Shown here: positions 15,239-24,300 of the stretch, one piece after another | Numbering within the stretch: the stretch's first letter is position 1 | How the letters are laid out: each line of letters begins with the position of its first letter | DNA from: UBA7672 sp964529555 | GTDB lineage: Bacteria; Pseudomonadota; Alphaproteobacteria; Caulobacterales; Hyphomonadaceae | Direction: 5' to 3' | Length of the DNA: 26,291 nucleotides | Assembly (NCBI GenBank): GCA_964529555.1 | Contig: CAZGWV010000050.1 | Span: 1-26,291, forward strand | Notes under the pieces: model-generated | Database searches by the model: none | What the model saw: the letters and a program-made list of their open reading frames with translations, nothing else | Told to the model about the DNA's origin: nothing | Program-made: the position numbers and the translations under genes

Positions 15239-15709
15239 CTATTTCCGCGACCGCACCATCAGGTACGCGATCAGGTCGCGCCGCGTCGTCGGATCGTCCA
15301 GCCCGTTGAACAGCATATTGCTGCCCGGCAGGAACGCGCGCGGATTGGTCAGCCACTCCTCCAGCACAGCCGGATCCCAGACATCGCCGCCAAGCCCCTT
15401 CAGCGCCGCCGAATAGGTCGGATAGCCAGCCGCCTTGGCGGGTCCGCGCTCGAACATGCCATGCAGCGTCGGGCCCACCTTGTGATCGGCGCGCTTCTCG
15501 ACATAGTGGCACGAGCTGCACTTGTTGCCGAACACCTTCTGTCCGGCTTCGAGATTGGCCTCGTTATAGGGGGCCGGCAGCTCAGCCACGGTCGGCGCCG
15601 GCACAGCGGGCTTCGCGGGTTCAGCCGGGGCGCTCTTCTCCTCCCCGCCACAGGCCGCCAGCAGCATCGACGCAGCAAGCATCGCCGGAATCAGGTAACC
15701 AGTTCGCAT
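15239..15709 (-). CDS. Lipoprotein class I cytochrome c
   Basis: This 156-residue monohaem cytochrome c has a lipoprotein signal peptide (lipobox LAAC with the acylated Cys20), then a Pro/Ala-rich tether (about 25-45), then the haem domain. The haem motif is C64-S-S-C67-H68 and the probable axial methionine is M132 (PGSNMLFNGL), followed by the usual C-terminal helix RRDLIAYLMVRSR. It would carry electrons at the periplasmic face of the membrane, like membrane-bound cytochromes c552/cycM. A much longer frame runs upstream to 17377, but that part is only the antisense of pgi. The ATG at 15709 begins the signal peptide. It is divergent from pgi (111-bp gap) and convergent with the kinase. It seems unrelated to the sugar genes. 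Confidence 0.9.
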   Translation of the reverse strand: MRTGYLIPAMLAASMLLAACGGEEKSAPAEPAKPAVPAPTVAELPAPYNEANLEAGQKVFGNKCSSCHYVEKRADHKVGPTLHGMFERGPAKAAGYPTYSAALKGLGGDVWDPAVLEEWLTNPRAFLPGSNMLFNGLDDPTTRRDLIAYLMVRSRK

Positions 15710-15820
15710 CACGTTTCTGAGCCCCGGTTGAGTTAACGCCACTTGCCCGGACGCGGGCTTGGCTATTGCATCGGCCTGCGCACATCTCTCCCAACTCGTG
15801 CCGTTAGGGAATACAGCAAA

Positions 15821-17407
15821 ATGACGCTGCCCAGCTGGAAGTCCGTGGAAACCGAATACAAGCGGGTCGGCAGCCAGGATCTTCGCGCCATCGCCAACCG
15901 CGCCAACCTGGACGCCTTCATCTGGAAGGCGCCCCACCTTGAGGCGGATGTTGGCAAGCAGCTGATCGACGATGGCGTCATGGCCGCGATGCTCGCCTTC
16001 GCTACCGAACGGAACCTTTCGGAAAAAATTCGCGCACTCTTCGCAGCCGATATCGTCAACGCCTCGGAAAATCGCCCCGCCCTCCACTGGGCCCTGCGCG
16101 GCAACGGCAAGGGCATCCCCGCTGCCGACGCCATGTATCGCGAAGCGGACAAGGCTGCGGCCTTCGCCGCGAAGGCCGGCTCGGGCGGCCTCGGCTTCCC
16201 GGTGAAGACCATCCTCCATATCGGCATCGGCGGCTCGGACCTCGGCCCGCGCCTGATCTGGGATGCGCTGCGCGACTATGCCTCCGATGGCCCGCAAATC
16301 CGCTTCGTCGCCAACGTCGACCCCGAAGACTTCGCCGAGCAGACCGCAGGGCTCGACGCCAGGACCACCCTCGTCCTCGTCGTCTCCAAATCCTTCAGGA
16401 CGCCCGAGACCGCCTCCAACGCCGCGCTCGCGCGCGAATGGCTGGTAGCCAAGCTCGGCGAGGCAGAAGCCAACAACCACCTCGCCGCCGTCTCCTCCGC
16501 GCCCGACAAGGCAAAGGCCTGGGGCGCAGCCGAAGACCGCATCTTTCCGATGGATGAGGCCGTGGGCGGACGTTACTCGGTCTGGTCGTCCGTCGGCCTC
16601 TCGCTGCAGATCGCGCTGGGCGCCGATGTCTGGTCGCGCTTTCTCAAAGGCGCCGCCGAGATGGATCTCCACTTCCGCGACACGCCGCTCGGCGACAACA
16701 CGCCCGCGCGCCTCGCCATGATGGACGTATTCCTCCACTCCGCCGCCAGCATCCCGAGCCGCACCGTGCTCGCCTATGCCCATCGCCTGCGCAAACTGCC
16801 CGACTTCCTCCAGCAGCTCGAAATGGAATCCAACGGCAAGAGCGCCGACGATCTCCCCGGCGGCCGCCTCGACCAGACCGCGCCCATCGTCTGGGGCTCG
16901 GTCGGAACGCTGGGCCAGCACTCCTTCCACCAGCTCCTGCATCAGGGCACGCGCCTCAGCTCCATCGAGTTCGTCGCCGCCCTCAGCGCGGGCGCAGGCG
17001 ACAAGGCCCGTGGCCGCGCCCTCCTCGCCAACGCCTTCGCGCAAGCCGAGGGCCTGCTCGGCGGACGCAACGCCGCTGCCGCAGAGAAGGAATTGCTCGC
17101 CAAGGGCATGGACCCCGCCAAGGCAAAGGCGCAGTCCGCCCACATGGACATGCCCGGCAACCGCCCCTCCACCACGATCCTGCTCGACGATCTTTCCCCC
17201 GAAAGCATCGGCGCGCTGATCGCCCTTTACGAACACCGCACCTTCGCCGCCGGCATTCTCTGGGGCATCAACCCCTTCGACCAGTGGGGCGTCGAACTCG
17301 GCAAAGTCCTCGCCGAACAGCTCGACAAGGCCATCGCGGGCGACGATCCCGGCAAACGCGATCCATCGACGCTGCAACTTGTTGCGAAGGCTCGTAGCAA
17401 GTTCTGA
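15821..17407 (+). CDS. pgi: Glucose-6-phosphate isomerase
   Basis: This 528-residue enzyme interconverts glucose-6-P and fructose-6-P in the cytosol. Seen in order: GIGGSDLGPRLIWDAL (about 136-151), the first family signature VGGRYSVWSSVG (about 247-258), the catalytic glutamate region QLEMESNGKS (about 333-342), the catalytic histidine block LGQHSFHQLLHQGT (about 364-377), and the second signature GINPFDQWGVELGK ending near residue 496 with the catalytic lysine. The first in-frame ATG that gives the normal N-terminus is 15821, preceded by aggga; an open frame reaches back to 15743 without family similarity. It stands after the amino-sugar genes and would consume the fructose-6-P that NagB-II produces, which may explain its position. 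Confidence 0.96.
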   Translation: MTLPSWKSVETEYKRVGSQDLRAIANRANLDAFIWKAPHLEADVGKQLIDDGVMAAMLAFATERNLSEKIRALFAADIVNASENRPALHWALRGNGKGIPAADAMYREADKAAAFAAKAGSGGLGFPVKTILHIGIGGSDLGPRLIWDALRDYASDGPQIRFVANVDPEDFAEQTAGLDARTTLVLVVSKSFRTPETASNAALAREWLVAKLGEAEANNHLAAVSSAPDKAKAWGAAEDRIFPMDEAVGGRYSVWSSVGLSLQIALGADVWSRFLKGAAEMDLHFRDTPLGDNTPARLAMMDVFLHSAASIPSRTVLAYAHRLRKLPDFLQQLEMESNGKSADDLPGGRLDQTAPIVWGSVGTLGQHSFHQLLHQGTRLSSIEFVAALSAGAGDKARGRALLANAFAQAEGLLGGRNAAAAEKELLAKGMDPAKAKAQSAHMDMPGNRPSTTILLDDLSPESIGALIALYEHRTFAAGILWGINPFDQWGVELGKVLAEQLDKAIAGDDPGKRDPSTLQLVAKARSKF

Positions 17408-17455
17408 CGCTTTAGCGCGATCAGCTTGACTGAAATCGACGCTCCATCCCCGCTC

Positions 17456-17515
17456 GTCCTGACGACAGTCAGGACCCAGGGCTGACGGTGAAGCTTGTTC
17501 CGGCTTGCAGCTTCA
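17456..17515. repeat. Two adjacent palindromes in the pgi-patatin gap
   Basis: GTCCTGAC (17456-17463) pairs perfectly with GTCAGGAC (17468-17475) around a 4-nt loop. TGAAGCT (17489-17495) pairs with AGCTTCA (17509-17515). They lie 49 bp after the pgi stop. No T-run follows either. They may end the pgi transcript or be copies of an intergenic repeat. The rest of the 255-bp gap has no gene I can support. Confidence 0.4.
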
Positions 17516-17662
17516 ATCCAGCTCAAGGAGCGCAAGCGATCCCGTGACGCCGGCATGAGCGGAACAAGGGGAGCTACTGCGGCCCAGATCGATCACGTTC
17601 CTGCAGGCTGGACATCGCGGCCGCTTGAGCGGAAAACCTTCCCTGTTCCGGGGAGGGATAAA

Positions 17663-19015
17663 ATGCGCAACGCGATAGCTGCGAGCCTCGGCCTGATAGC
17701 AAGCGCCTGCGCCGGTCTTCCCGACACAACGCCCATCAACCATGCGCTGACCTTCGCCCCGACGCCGGTCGTGCGCGACATGGGAATCGAGGGCGATGTG
17801 ATCGCGCTCGCCTTCTCCGGCGGCGGGGCGCGCGCCGCGTCCTTCTCGCATGGCGTGCTGCTGCAGCTTCGCGAGATGAAGGATCGCGACGGCAAGCCGC
17901 TACTGGATCGCGTCGCGCTTATCACAGCCGTTTCGGGCGGCGCCATCACAGCTGCCCATTTCGGCCAGACCGGCCCTGAAGGTCTCGACGATTTCCGGGC
18001 GGCTGCGCTCGACCATGACTGGAACAGTCAGCTTCACACCAGCTGGATGTCGCCCCAGAACTGGGACCGGCTGATGCAGGGCGGCCTCAATGGGCCGGAC
18101 AAGCTCGCCAGCTGGCTCGACAGCAATATCTATGACGGCAAGCTCATGCGCGACATGCGCGCAAAGCCGCTGATCGTCATCAACGCCACCGATCTCTACA
18201 GCGGCGCGCCCTTCGCCTTCGCCCCGCCCTGGTTCGAGGCCATCTGCAGCGACCTCGGCAGCGTGCGCATCGCCGACGCCGTCGCCGCCTCCATGTCCGT
18301 GCCGATCGCCTTCCGTCCCGTCGTGCTGCAGACCTTCCCGGCGGATTGCCCGATGCCGCTGCCGGGCTGGGTCAACCAGTCGCTCAACAACCGGAAGGCC
18401 CCGGTGCTCCTGAAGGAGACCGCGCGCTCATTCCGCTTTTTTCGTGACGCCAACCGCATGTCGCACGTCCATCTCACCGATGGCGGCGTCGCCGACAATT
18501 TCGGCGTGTCCAGCTTCGTGACCCTCAATGCCGCCGGCGGCGGCGCCTACGCGCCATTCTCTCCGCGAGACGCCGTAAACCTGCGCCGCCTCACCTTCGT
18601 GATCGTCAATGCCGAACGTCCCGCCGATGGCGACTGGGCGCGCAGACAGGCAGGCCCGGACGGCCCCCAACTCATCGCCACCGCGCTCAGCATCGCCGTC
18701 AACGCGCCCAAGCGCGCTGCCGCCGACGCCTTCGAAGGCTTCCTCGATGACTGGCGCGATAGCCTCGTCGACTGGCGCTGCAACCTCACACCGGGAGAAG
18801 CCGCCGCCCTCGGCGCCGGTCCCGGCTGGACCTGCGGCGACGTCGAGATCGTCTTCGACATCATCTCGTTCGCGGACCTTGGCGACTTCAAAGCCGCCCG
18901 CCTCGGCTCCGCCGACACGGCAGTCAGCCTCCCCACCGATCTCGTCGATGACCTGATCGCAGGCGGCCGCGCAGCAACTGCATGGAACGATGCATTTCTC
19001 GCGCTGACGCGGTAG
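17663..19015 (+). CDS. Patatin-like phospholipase, putative lipoprotein
   Basis: This 450-residue patatin-family acyl hydrolase has the oxyanion-hole motif SGGGARAASF (GGGARA at 53-58), the nucleophile region ITAVSGGAIT (S91) and the dyad aspartate in LTDGGVADNFG (D273). It would cleave fatty acyl esters such as phospholipids. The N-terminus (MRNAIAASLGLIASAC) looks like a lipoprotein signal peptide with Cys16, though the -3 residue is Ala rather than Leu, so simple secretion or membrane retention is possible. The ATG at 17663 is well supported by the strong Shine-Dalgarno ggggaggga at 17650-17658; the frame continues upstream to 17495 without plausible coding. It converges on pbpC with a 5-bp gap. 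The nucleophile motif reads A-V-S-G-G rather than strict GxSxG, as in many bacterial members. The substrate is unknown. Confidence 0.88.
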   Translation: MRNAIAASLGLIASACAGLPDTTPINHALTFAPTPVVRDMGIEGDVIALAFSGGGARAASFSHGVLLQLREMKDRDGKPLLDRVALITAVSGGAITAAHFGQTGPEGLDDFRAAALDHDWNSQLHTSWMSPQNWDRLMQGGLNGPDKLASWLDSNIYDGKLMRDMRAKPLIVINATDLYSGAPFAFAPPWFEAICSDLGSVRIADAVAASMSVPIAFRPVVLQTFPADCPMPLPGWVNQSLNNRKAPVLLKETARSFRFFRDANRMSHVHLTDGGVADNFGVSSFVTLNAAGGGAYAPFSPRDAVNLRRLTFVIVNAERPADGDWARRQAGPDGPQLIATALSIAVNAPKRAAADAFEGFLDDWRDSLVDWRCNLTPGEAAALGAGPGWTCGDVEIVFDIISFADLGDFKAARLGSADTAVSLPTDLVDDLIAGGRAATAWNDAFLALTR

Positions 19016-19020
19016 CGCGC

Positions 19021-21168
19021 CTACCCGCCGGGGCTCATCACGCGCACCCGCGCCTTCGTCGTGCGCCCGGCCTCGTCCACCACCCGGACCTCGTAGAACC
19101 CGGCATCCGCCGGACGCCAGACTGTATCCCCCGCCACATTGCGCGCGAGCGGCTTGCCGTCGACATACCAGGCAAGCCTGCCGCGCCCCTGCGCCGACAG
19201 CACGAAAGATGCGTGTTCGTCATCCTTCCAGACTTCCGCGCCATCCGGCGGGAAGAAGATCTGCGGCGGCGCATTCTCGCGATCGAACCGCGCCAGCGCA
19301 GACGGCGGCGCATGGGATCCCGGCCGATCTTCGCGCAGGCTCGGCCCCGTCGATCGCGCAGGCAGAACACGATCGATGGCGTCATAGACATCGAACAATG
19401 CCGGCAACGCCGCATCGCGCCCCGTCACGCTCGGACGCGGCCCTGAATCCGCACGGCCGATCCACACCACAACCGCATAGCCATTCCCCGTCGCCGCCGC
19501 CCACGCATCGCGGAAGCCATAGGACGTCCCCGTCTTGGCCGCGATCACCGGCGCTTCCTGCGTCAGCATAGCCGGCATCCGCCCATCGGGCGCCGGCGCC
19601 TGCGCGAGAATGTCCACGATCTGCCGCGCCGATTGCGCCGACATGATCTGCGTCGCCGGCGTCTTCCTTGTCTTGTCGGCCACCCGCTCAGCTTCCAGCC
19701 AGTGCAATGGCAGCGCACGCCCGCCATCGCCCAGCGCGGCATAAAGCAGCGCAATATCGCGCACCGTCATCCCCATCCCGCCAAGCGCGATGGCAAGACC
19801 CGCATCGTCATCTGCCGCCAGCGGCATCGACAGGTCGGCCCCCGCGAAGGACAGCGCCGCCGCAAACCGCTGCGCCCCCACCGCATCGAGCGCGGACACG
19901 GCGGGAATGTTGAGCGAATGCTGCAGCGCCTGCGCCACCGTCACATCGCCCCGGAACGTCCGGTCGAAATTGTCTGGGCGATAGCTTGCATACCGGCGCG
20001 GCGTATCGGCGATGCGCGTATCCGGCGCCGCAACGCCATCGTCGAACGCCAGCCCGTAGATGAACGGCTTCAGCGCCGAGCCCGGCGAGCGCGGCCTGTT
20101 CGTCAGATCGATCCAGCCCCCCAGCGACGCACGGTTCGCCGAACCTGCCGCCGCCCGCACTTCGCGCGTTGCGATATCCACCACCATGATCGCCGTCTGC
20201 ACGCCATCGCGCGTGGGGCCGGCGGCGCGCAACGCAATCGTCTCCACCTCGCGCTGGAGATTGAGATCGAGCGTCGTGCGGATGTCGTCGGGCGACGCCG
20301 CCCGCCGCAGCGCCTCTTCCGACGCATGCCAGGCCAGTTGCGGGAAACCCCGCCGCTTCGGCGCAGGATACTCGGCCGACTCCTTCGCAAGATCGGCCGC
20401 GAACACGCCCTCGTCCGCCAGCCGCATAAGAACGCGCTCACGCGCCGCAATCGCCGCTTCGGGACGCAAATCGGGCCGCCGCGCTTCAGGCGATTGCGGC
20501 AGTGCGATCAGCATGGCGATCTGGTCGGGAGAAAGATTGTCGGGCTCACGTCCGAAATACGCCCACGACGCCGCGCGCACGCCCTCCAGATTGCCGCCAT
20601 AGGGCGCAAGCGTCAGATAGAGTTCGAGAATTTCTTCCTTGCTCAGCCGCCGTTCAAGTTGCCACGCGCGAAACGCCTCGATCGCCTTCGAAAAGATATT
20701 GCGCGGCCGCGGCTCCAGCAGGCGCGCCGTCTGCATCGTGATGGTCGAGCCGCCCGAGACGATCCGCCCCGCCGACGCCAGCGACCCGCCCGCCCGCGCC
20801 AGCGCAAGGAAATCGACCCCGCCATGATCGAAGAAGCGCTTGTCCTCATAGGCCAGCAACGCCTCGATGAAATCGGGATCGATCCGGTCGAGGTGCGCCC
20901 GCATCCGCCATTTGCCATCTTCCACCGGGAAGATGCGCATCACGGCGCCACGCCGGTCCATGACCACGCCGGAAATGACGTCGCCGCGATGGATCGGCGG
21001 CGGCAGCAACCAGTCGAGCGCCACAAACGGCACAAGCACGTAGAGCACGACGAGCGCAATCTTGCGCCACCACTCCTCGGGCCACCACCAGTTGCGGGGG
21101 TTGAGGTAGCGCGCCGCCTGCTTCGACCACGCGAGCGCGCTTTGGAGGTGAGCCGATGCAGCGTTCAC
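19021..21168 (-). CDS. pbpC: Penicillin-binding protein 1C (bifunctional transglycosylase/transpeptidase)
   Basis: This 715-residue protein has a short cytoplasmic tail, one membrane segment (about 36-57), a GT51 glycosyltransferase domain (EDKRFFDHGGVD about 107; GGSTITMQTARLL; RRLSKEEILELYL; APYGGNLEGVRAAS), a transpeptidase domain (SxxK in SPGSALKPF near 360; SxN in HSLNIP; KTGTS near 544) and a C-terminal BiPBP_C beta domain (about 625-712). It polymerises and cross-links peptidoglycan at the outer face of the inner membrane. It lies downstream of the alpha-2-macroglobulin gene on the same strand, as in the known pbpC-yfhM pairing, although the gene order here has the macroglobulin first. 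The start is GTG at 21168, the only plausible codon before the membrane segment; its purine-rich upstream sequence belongs to the inverted repeat at 21170-21290. Confidence 0.93.
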   Translation of the reverse strand: MNAASAHLQSALAWSKQAARYLNPRNWWWPEEWWRKIALVVLYVLVPFVALDWLLPPPIHRGDVISGVVMDRRGAVMRIFPVEDGKWRMRAHLDRIDPDFIEALLAYEDKRFFDHGGVDFLALARAGGSLASAGRIVSGGSTITMQTARLLEPRPRNIFSKAIEAFRAWQLERRLSKEEILELYLTLAPYGGNLEGVRAASWAYFGREPDNLSPDQIAMLIALPQSPEARRPDLRPEAAIAARERVLMRLADEGVFAADLAKESAEYPAPKRRGFPQLAWHASEEALRRAASPDDIRTTLDLNLQREVETIALRAAGPTRDGVQTAIMVVDIATREVRAAAGSANRASLGGWIDLTNRPRSPGSALKPFIYGLAFDDGVAAPDTRIADTPRRYASYRPDNFDRTFRGDVTVAQALQHSLNIPAVSALDAVGAQRFAAALSFAGADLSMPLAADDDAGLAIALGGMGMTVRDIALLYAALGDGGRALPLHWLEAERVADKTRKTPATQIMSAQSARQIVDILAQAPAPDGRMPAMLTQEAPVIAAKTGTSYGFRDAWAAATGNGYAVVVWIGRADSGPRPSVTGRDAALPALFDVYDAIDRVLPARSTGPSLREDRPGSHAPPSALARFDRENAPPQIFFPPDGAEVWKDDEHASFVLSAQGRGRLAWYVDGKPLARNVAGDTVWRPADAGFYEVRVVDEAGRTTKARVRVMSPGG

Positions 21169-21169
21169 G

Positions 21170-21290
21170 CCCCTCCCCCTTGTGGGGAGGGGGTGGGGGC
21201 GTGGGGGGCCGTCGGACGGTACGTCCTATCGGGCAGCCCGCATGCGGGACCGCCCCCCACCCCTGCGCCCCTCCCCACAAGGGGGAGGGG
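21170..21290. mobile_element. MITE-like inverted-repeat element (121 bp)
   Basis: The ends are perfect 23-bp inverted repeats (21170-21192 and 21268-21290). Each end is itself a hairpin: CCCCTCCCC, spacer CTTGT, GGGGAGGGG. Imperfect similarity continues inward (21193-21213 against about 21247-21267). The centre holds further exact palindromes: GGACG-GTA-CGTCC (21214-21226), CGGGC-A-GCCCG (21230-21240) and CCCGCATGCGGG (21237-21248). No ORF of its own and no clear target duplication are seen. This is what a non-autonomous palindromic repeat (MITE or REP pair) looks like. It sits between the alpha-2-macroglobulin gene and pbpC and touches the pbpC start. Whether it recurs in the genome cannot be seen from one copy. 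Confidence 0.55.
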
Positions 21291-21299
21291 TTCCCTCAT

Positions 21300-21360
21300 C
21301 AGCATCATTCCCGATGCTGCGATCATCAGGTTGGACCGATCGTTCGCTCTGTATGCGAAC
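21300..21360 (-). terminator. Tandem hairpins downstream of the alpha-2-macroglobulin gene
   Basis: Just past the alpha-2-macroglobulin stop, GTTCGC (21342-21347) pairs with GCGAAC (21355-21360). Next, CAGCATC (21300-21306) pairs with GATGCTG (21313-21319). Stems are perfect but short (6 and 7 bp) and no T-run follows on the minus strand. They could attenuate read-through into pbpC or stabilise the upstream message. Confidence 0.3.
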
Positions 21361-21371
21361 TCGCTCATCGC

Positions 21372-24300
21372 CTACCGCTTCGCAACCTGGATCGTCTGCG
21401 AGCCGGTCCGCGCGAATGTCGACGGATCGTACATATGCTCGGCCACAACCCCCGGCATGGTGAACATGCCCGGCGTCACGACGCGCACCATGTAGGCAAG
21501 CGTCACGCGGCGCTGGTCGTAGAGATCGAGCGCAGCCACGAACCTGTCGTCACGCGCCTCGGCAATGTCCGGGTAGGCAAGCTCGCCGAGGAATCTGTAA
21601 GCCCCGGTCTGGCCTGCATCCTCCGGCCGCAGCACGGCTTCGATCTCGAAGCCCGCCGGCAGCAGGTCCGCGACAACCAGCGGCGTGCGGCGCATCTCCG
21701 AGGACGCCACCGAAATCGCCACGATCACGCGGTCGCCCTGTGTGAACGACGTGCTGTTGATCGGCGATCCGCGCGGCGTCCACAGCTGCTTCGACGCCAC
21801 CAGCCCGTCATAGGCAGGGGCCGGCGCGAAGGCAGGCGAACCGCGCGACACCTGCGTCACCCACAACTGGCCGGAGCCGCCATTGGTGAAGGTCGGCGGG
21901 CTCGCCATCTGCGCCCCCGTCAGGCGATAGACGCCTGCAGAGACCGGCGTGGCCTGGCCGCCAACCGTGACGGTCGGGCCGGCCTGGCCGCTGGACAGCG
22001 CATTGGCCGCGAGCAGGAGGAAGGCTTTCTCCTGCGTCGTCAGCCTGTCAGGTTCCGGCAGGTCCTGCGCCACGCGCTGCGACAGGCGGGCCACACGTTC
22101 CGTCTGCTTGGCCTCCTGCGCCAGCGCCAGCACGCCCGCCAGATCGCGGCGCGCCGTCTGATAGTAGTCGCCCGAATTGGTGTAGCCGAGAGCCGCCTCC
22201 GCCCGGTCGAACGCCGACTTCGCGCGTGCATTGTCGCCGATCATGTAGAGCGCGGCGCCGATATGTGCGCGTGCAAGCGGGCTGGCGATGGACGACAGCC
22301 TGTCGTCATGCAGGTAGCGCAGGCGTGCGCGGTCCATGCGTCCGGCCTTGGCCAGAACATAGGCGGCATACGCCACGGAGCGGTTCATCAACTGCGCCTG
22401 CGTGTCCGTNNNNNNNNNNNNNNNNNNNNNNNNNNNNNNNNNNNNNNNNNNNNNNNNNNNNNNNNNNNNNNNNNNNNNNNNNNNNNNNNNNNNNNNNNNN
22501 NNNNNNNNNGCCGGAGCTTTCCGGCCCGCAAGCGCCGCGATGTAGTTCGCATACAGCAGCGGCATCGCGCGGCTCGTGATCTGCTCCGTGCAGCCGTACG
22601 GGTATTGCTCCAGGGACTCAAAAAGAGCCGCTGCGTCCATCGGAATGGGCGAGAGCGACACCTGCACATAGGACGAGCCCGGCACGAAGGACGACAGCGA
22701 GTCCGCAGCCGGCGAGAACGCCTGCCCCGGCTGCAACGTCGTGCGCACCACATAGCTCGCCGGCATCCAGGCCGAACGTGTCTGGATCGGATAGGTCCGC
22801 GAGACGGCGTAGTCGCCCGGACCCGTCAGATTGAACGAGACGTTCGAGATACCCTCAGCCGAAGCCGTGAAGGCCGCGCTCAGATCCTGACGCTGGCCAC
22901 GCTGAAGCGTCGTGTTGAGCGCACCCGTCGAAGCCCGCACAGGCGCCGTCGCCTCGATGGCCGCATCGTAACGTCCCGGCTGCCCCTCGACATTGTCGAC
23001 GGTCAGCGTCGCCGTGACGGAGTCTCCCGGCGCAAGGAAGCGCGGCAGCGCCATCAGAGCCGGAACCGCATCGCGCACGGTCACAGGCTTCGCAGCCGAA
23101 CCGACGCCCGCGTCAGACCACGCCACCGCCATCACGCGCAGCTGGCCGTTGAACGCCGGCACATCGAACGTGACGGTCGCCTTGCCGCCGCTGATCTTCA
23201 CAGGCGCAGACGTCAGCACGACGGACTGGGTCGGCACGACGGTCAGACCCGCCCCGCCGATCTGGTCGCCGCCCTGCCGCACATTGCCCGCAGCGCCCTG
23301 GTTCGGATCGAGCAGGCGGCCATAATCATCGCGCAGCTCAACGCCCAGGCGGCGCTTGCCGAAGAAATAGGTCGCCGGATCGGGCGTCGCATGGCGCGTC
23401 AGCGCCAGAATGCCCTCGTCCACCGCCAGCACCTGCACGAACGCGCCTTCGGACGGACCCGTCGCGGAGATATTGACGGTCATCTTAGAATTCGGCCGCT
23501 GCACCTCCGGCGCCGCGATATCGAGCTTGAACGTCCGCGCCGACACATCGACAGCGACATGGCTCACCCCCACCGCCCGGCGCGGCTTCGGCGTCTTCAC
23601 GGCATCGCGCGGCGTATAGACCGTCGCCATGATGTAGACGCCCGCGCCCCACTCGCGCGTGACCGGCAGCTTCACGTTGACGCCCTTGTTGGCCTCAACC
23701 TTGATGCTGCGCGTCGTGATCACGTTCTCGGATGCAACCACGATCTCCGCCTCGCCCGAATAGGGAGGCATGATCGTGACATCGACGTCCTGGCCGATGG
23801 CCGGCATCTTGTCCGGGACCTGCACGCGCACGCGATCGGGCGCCTCGACGCCATCCTGCGGCTGACCGCCCCAGCCGGACCAGAAGCCGTAGGAGGCTTC
23901 ACCGCCATTGGCTTCTTCCGTCAGATAGATTTCAAAATCGCCATAATCCAGCGCGCGCGTCTTCAGCGCGCCCTTCTGGCCTTCGGCGATGTTGAGGCGT
24001 CCGGTCTCCAGTTCGACGACCCGGCGCGACTGGCGCCACTGCCATGCGCCGCCGCTTTCGCGATACCAGTCATACTTCCAGTCGATCCGCACGAGGCGCC
24101 AATTGATGTTGGCGGCCTTGAGCGCGCCGGTCCGGTCGACAGACACCACCTCAAAGCTTGCCGACTCGCCCTCCTTGGACGAACGGTCATCGAACGCCGG
24201 CTTCAGGCCGACATAGCGAGCCTCCGGCCGGTAAGCGACGCGCAGGTCGTCACGAACCGCGCGCCCGCCCGGTTCGATGGCCGAGAGCACGGCCCGCAGG

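Noticed and set aside
15710..15820. Promoter boxes between the cytochrome c and pgi genes
   Set aside because: No pair of -35 and -10 elements with acceptable spacing on either strand.
15710..17377. N-terminal extension of the cytochrome c frame across pgi
   Set aside because: The extension is the antisense of pgi. A lipoprotein signal peptide starts at ATG 15709, which fixes the true gene.
19633..21495. A 620-codon plus-strand frame opposite pbpC
   Set aside because: Arg-rich antisense shadow; it also reads through the palindromic repeat.
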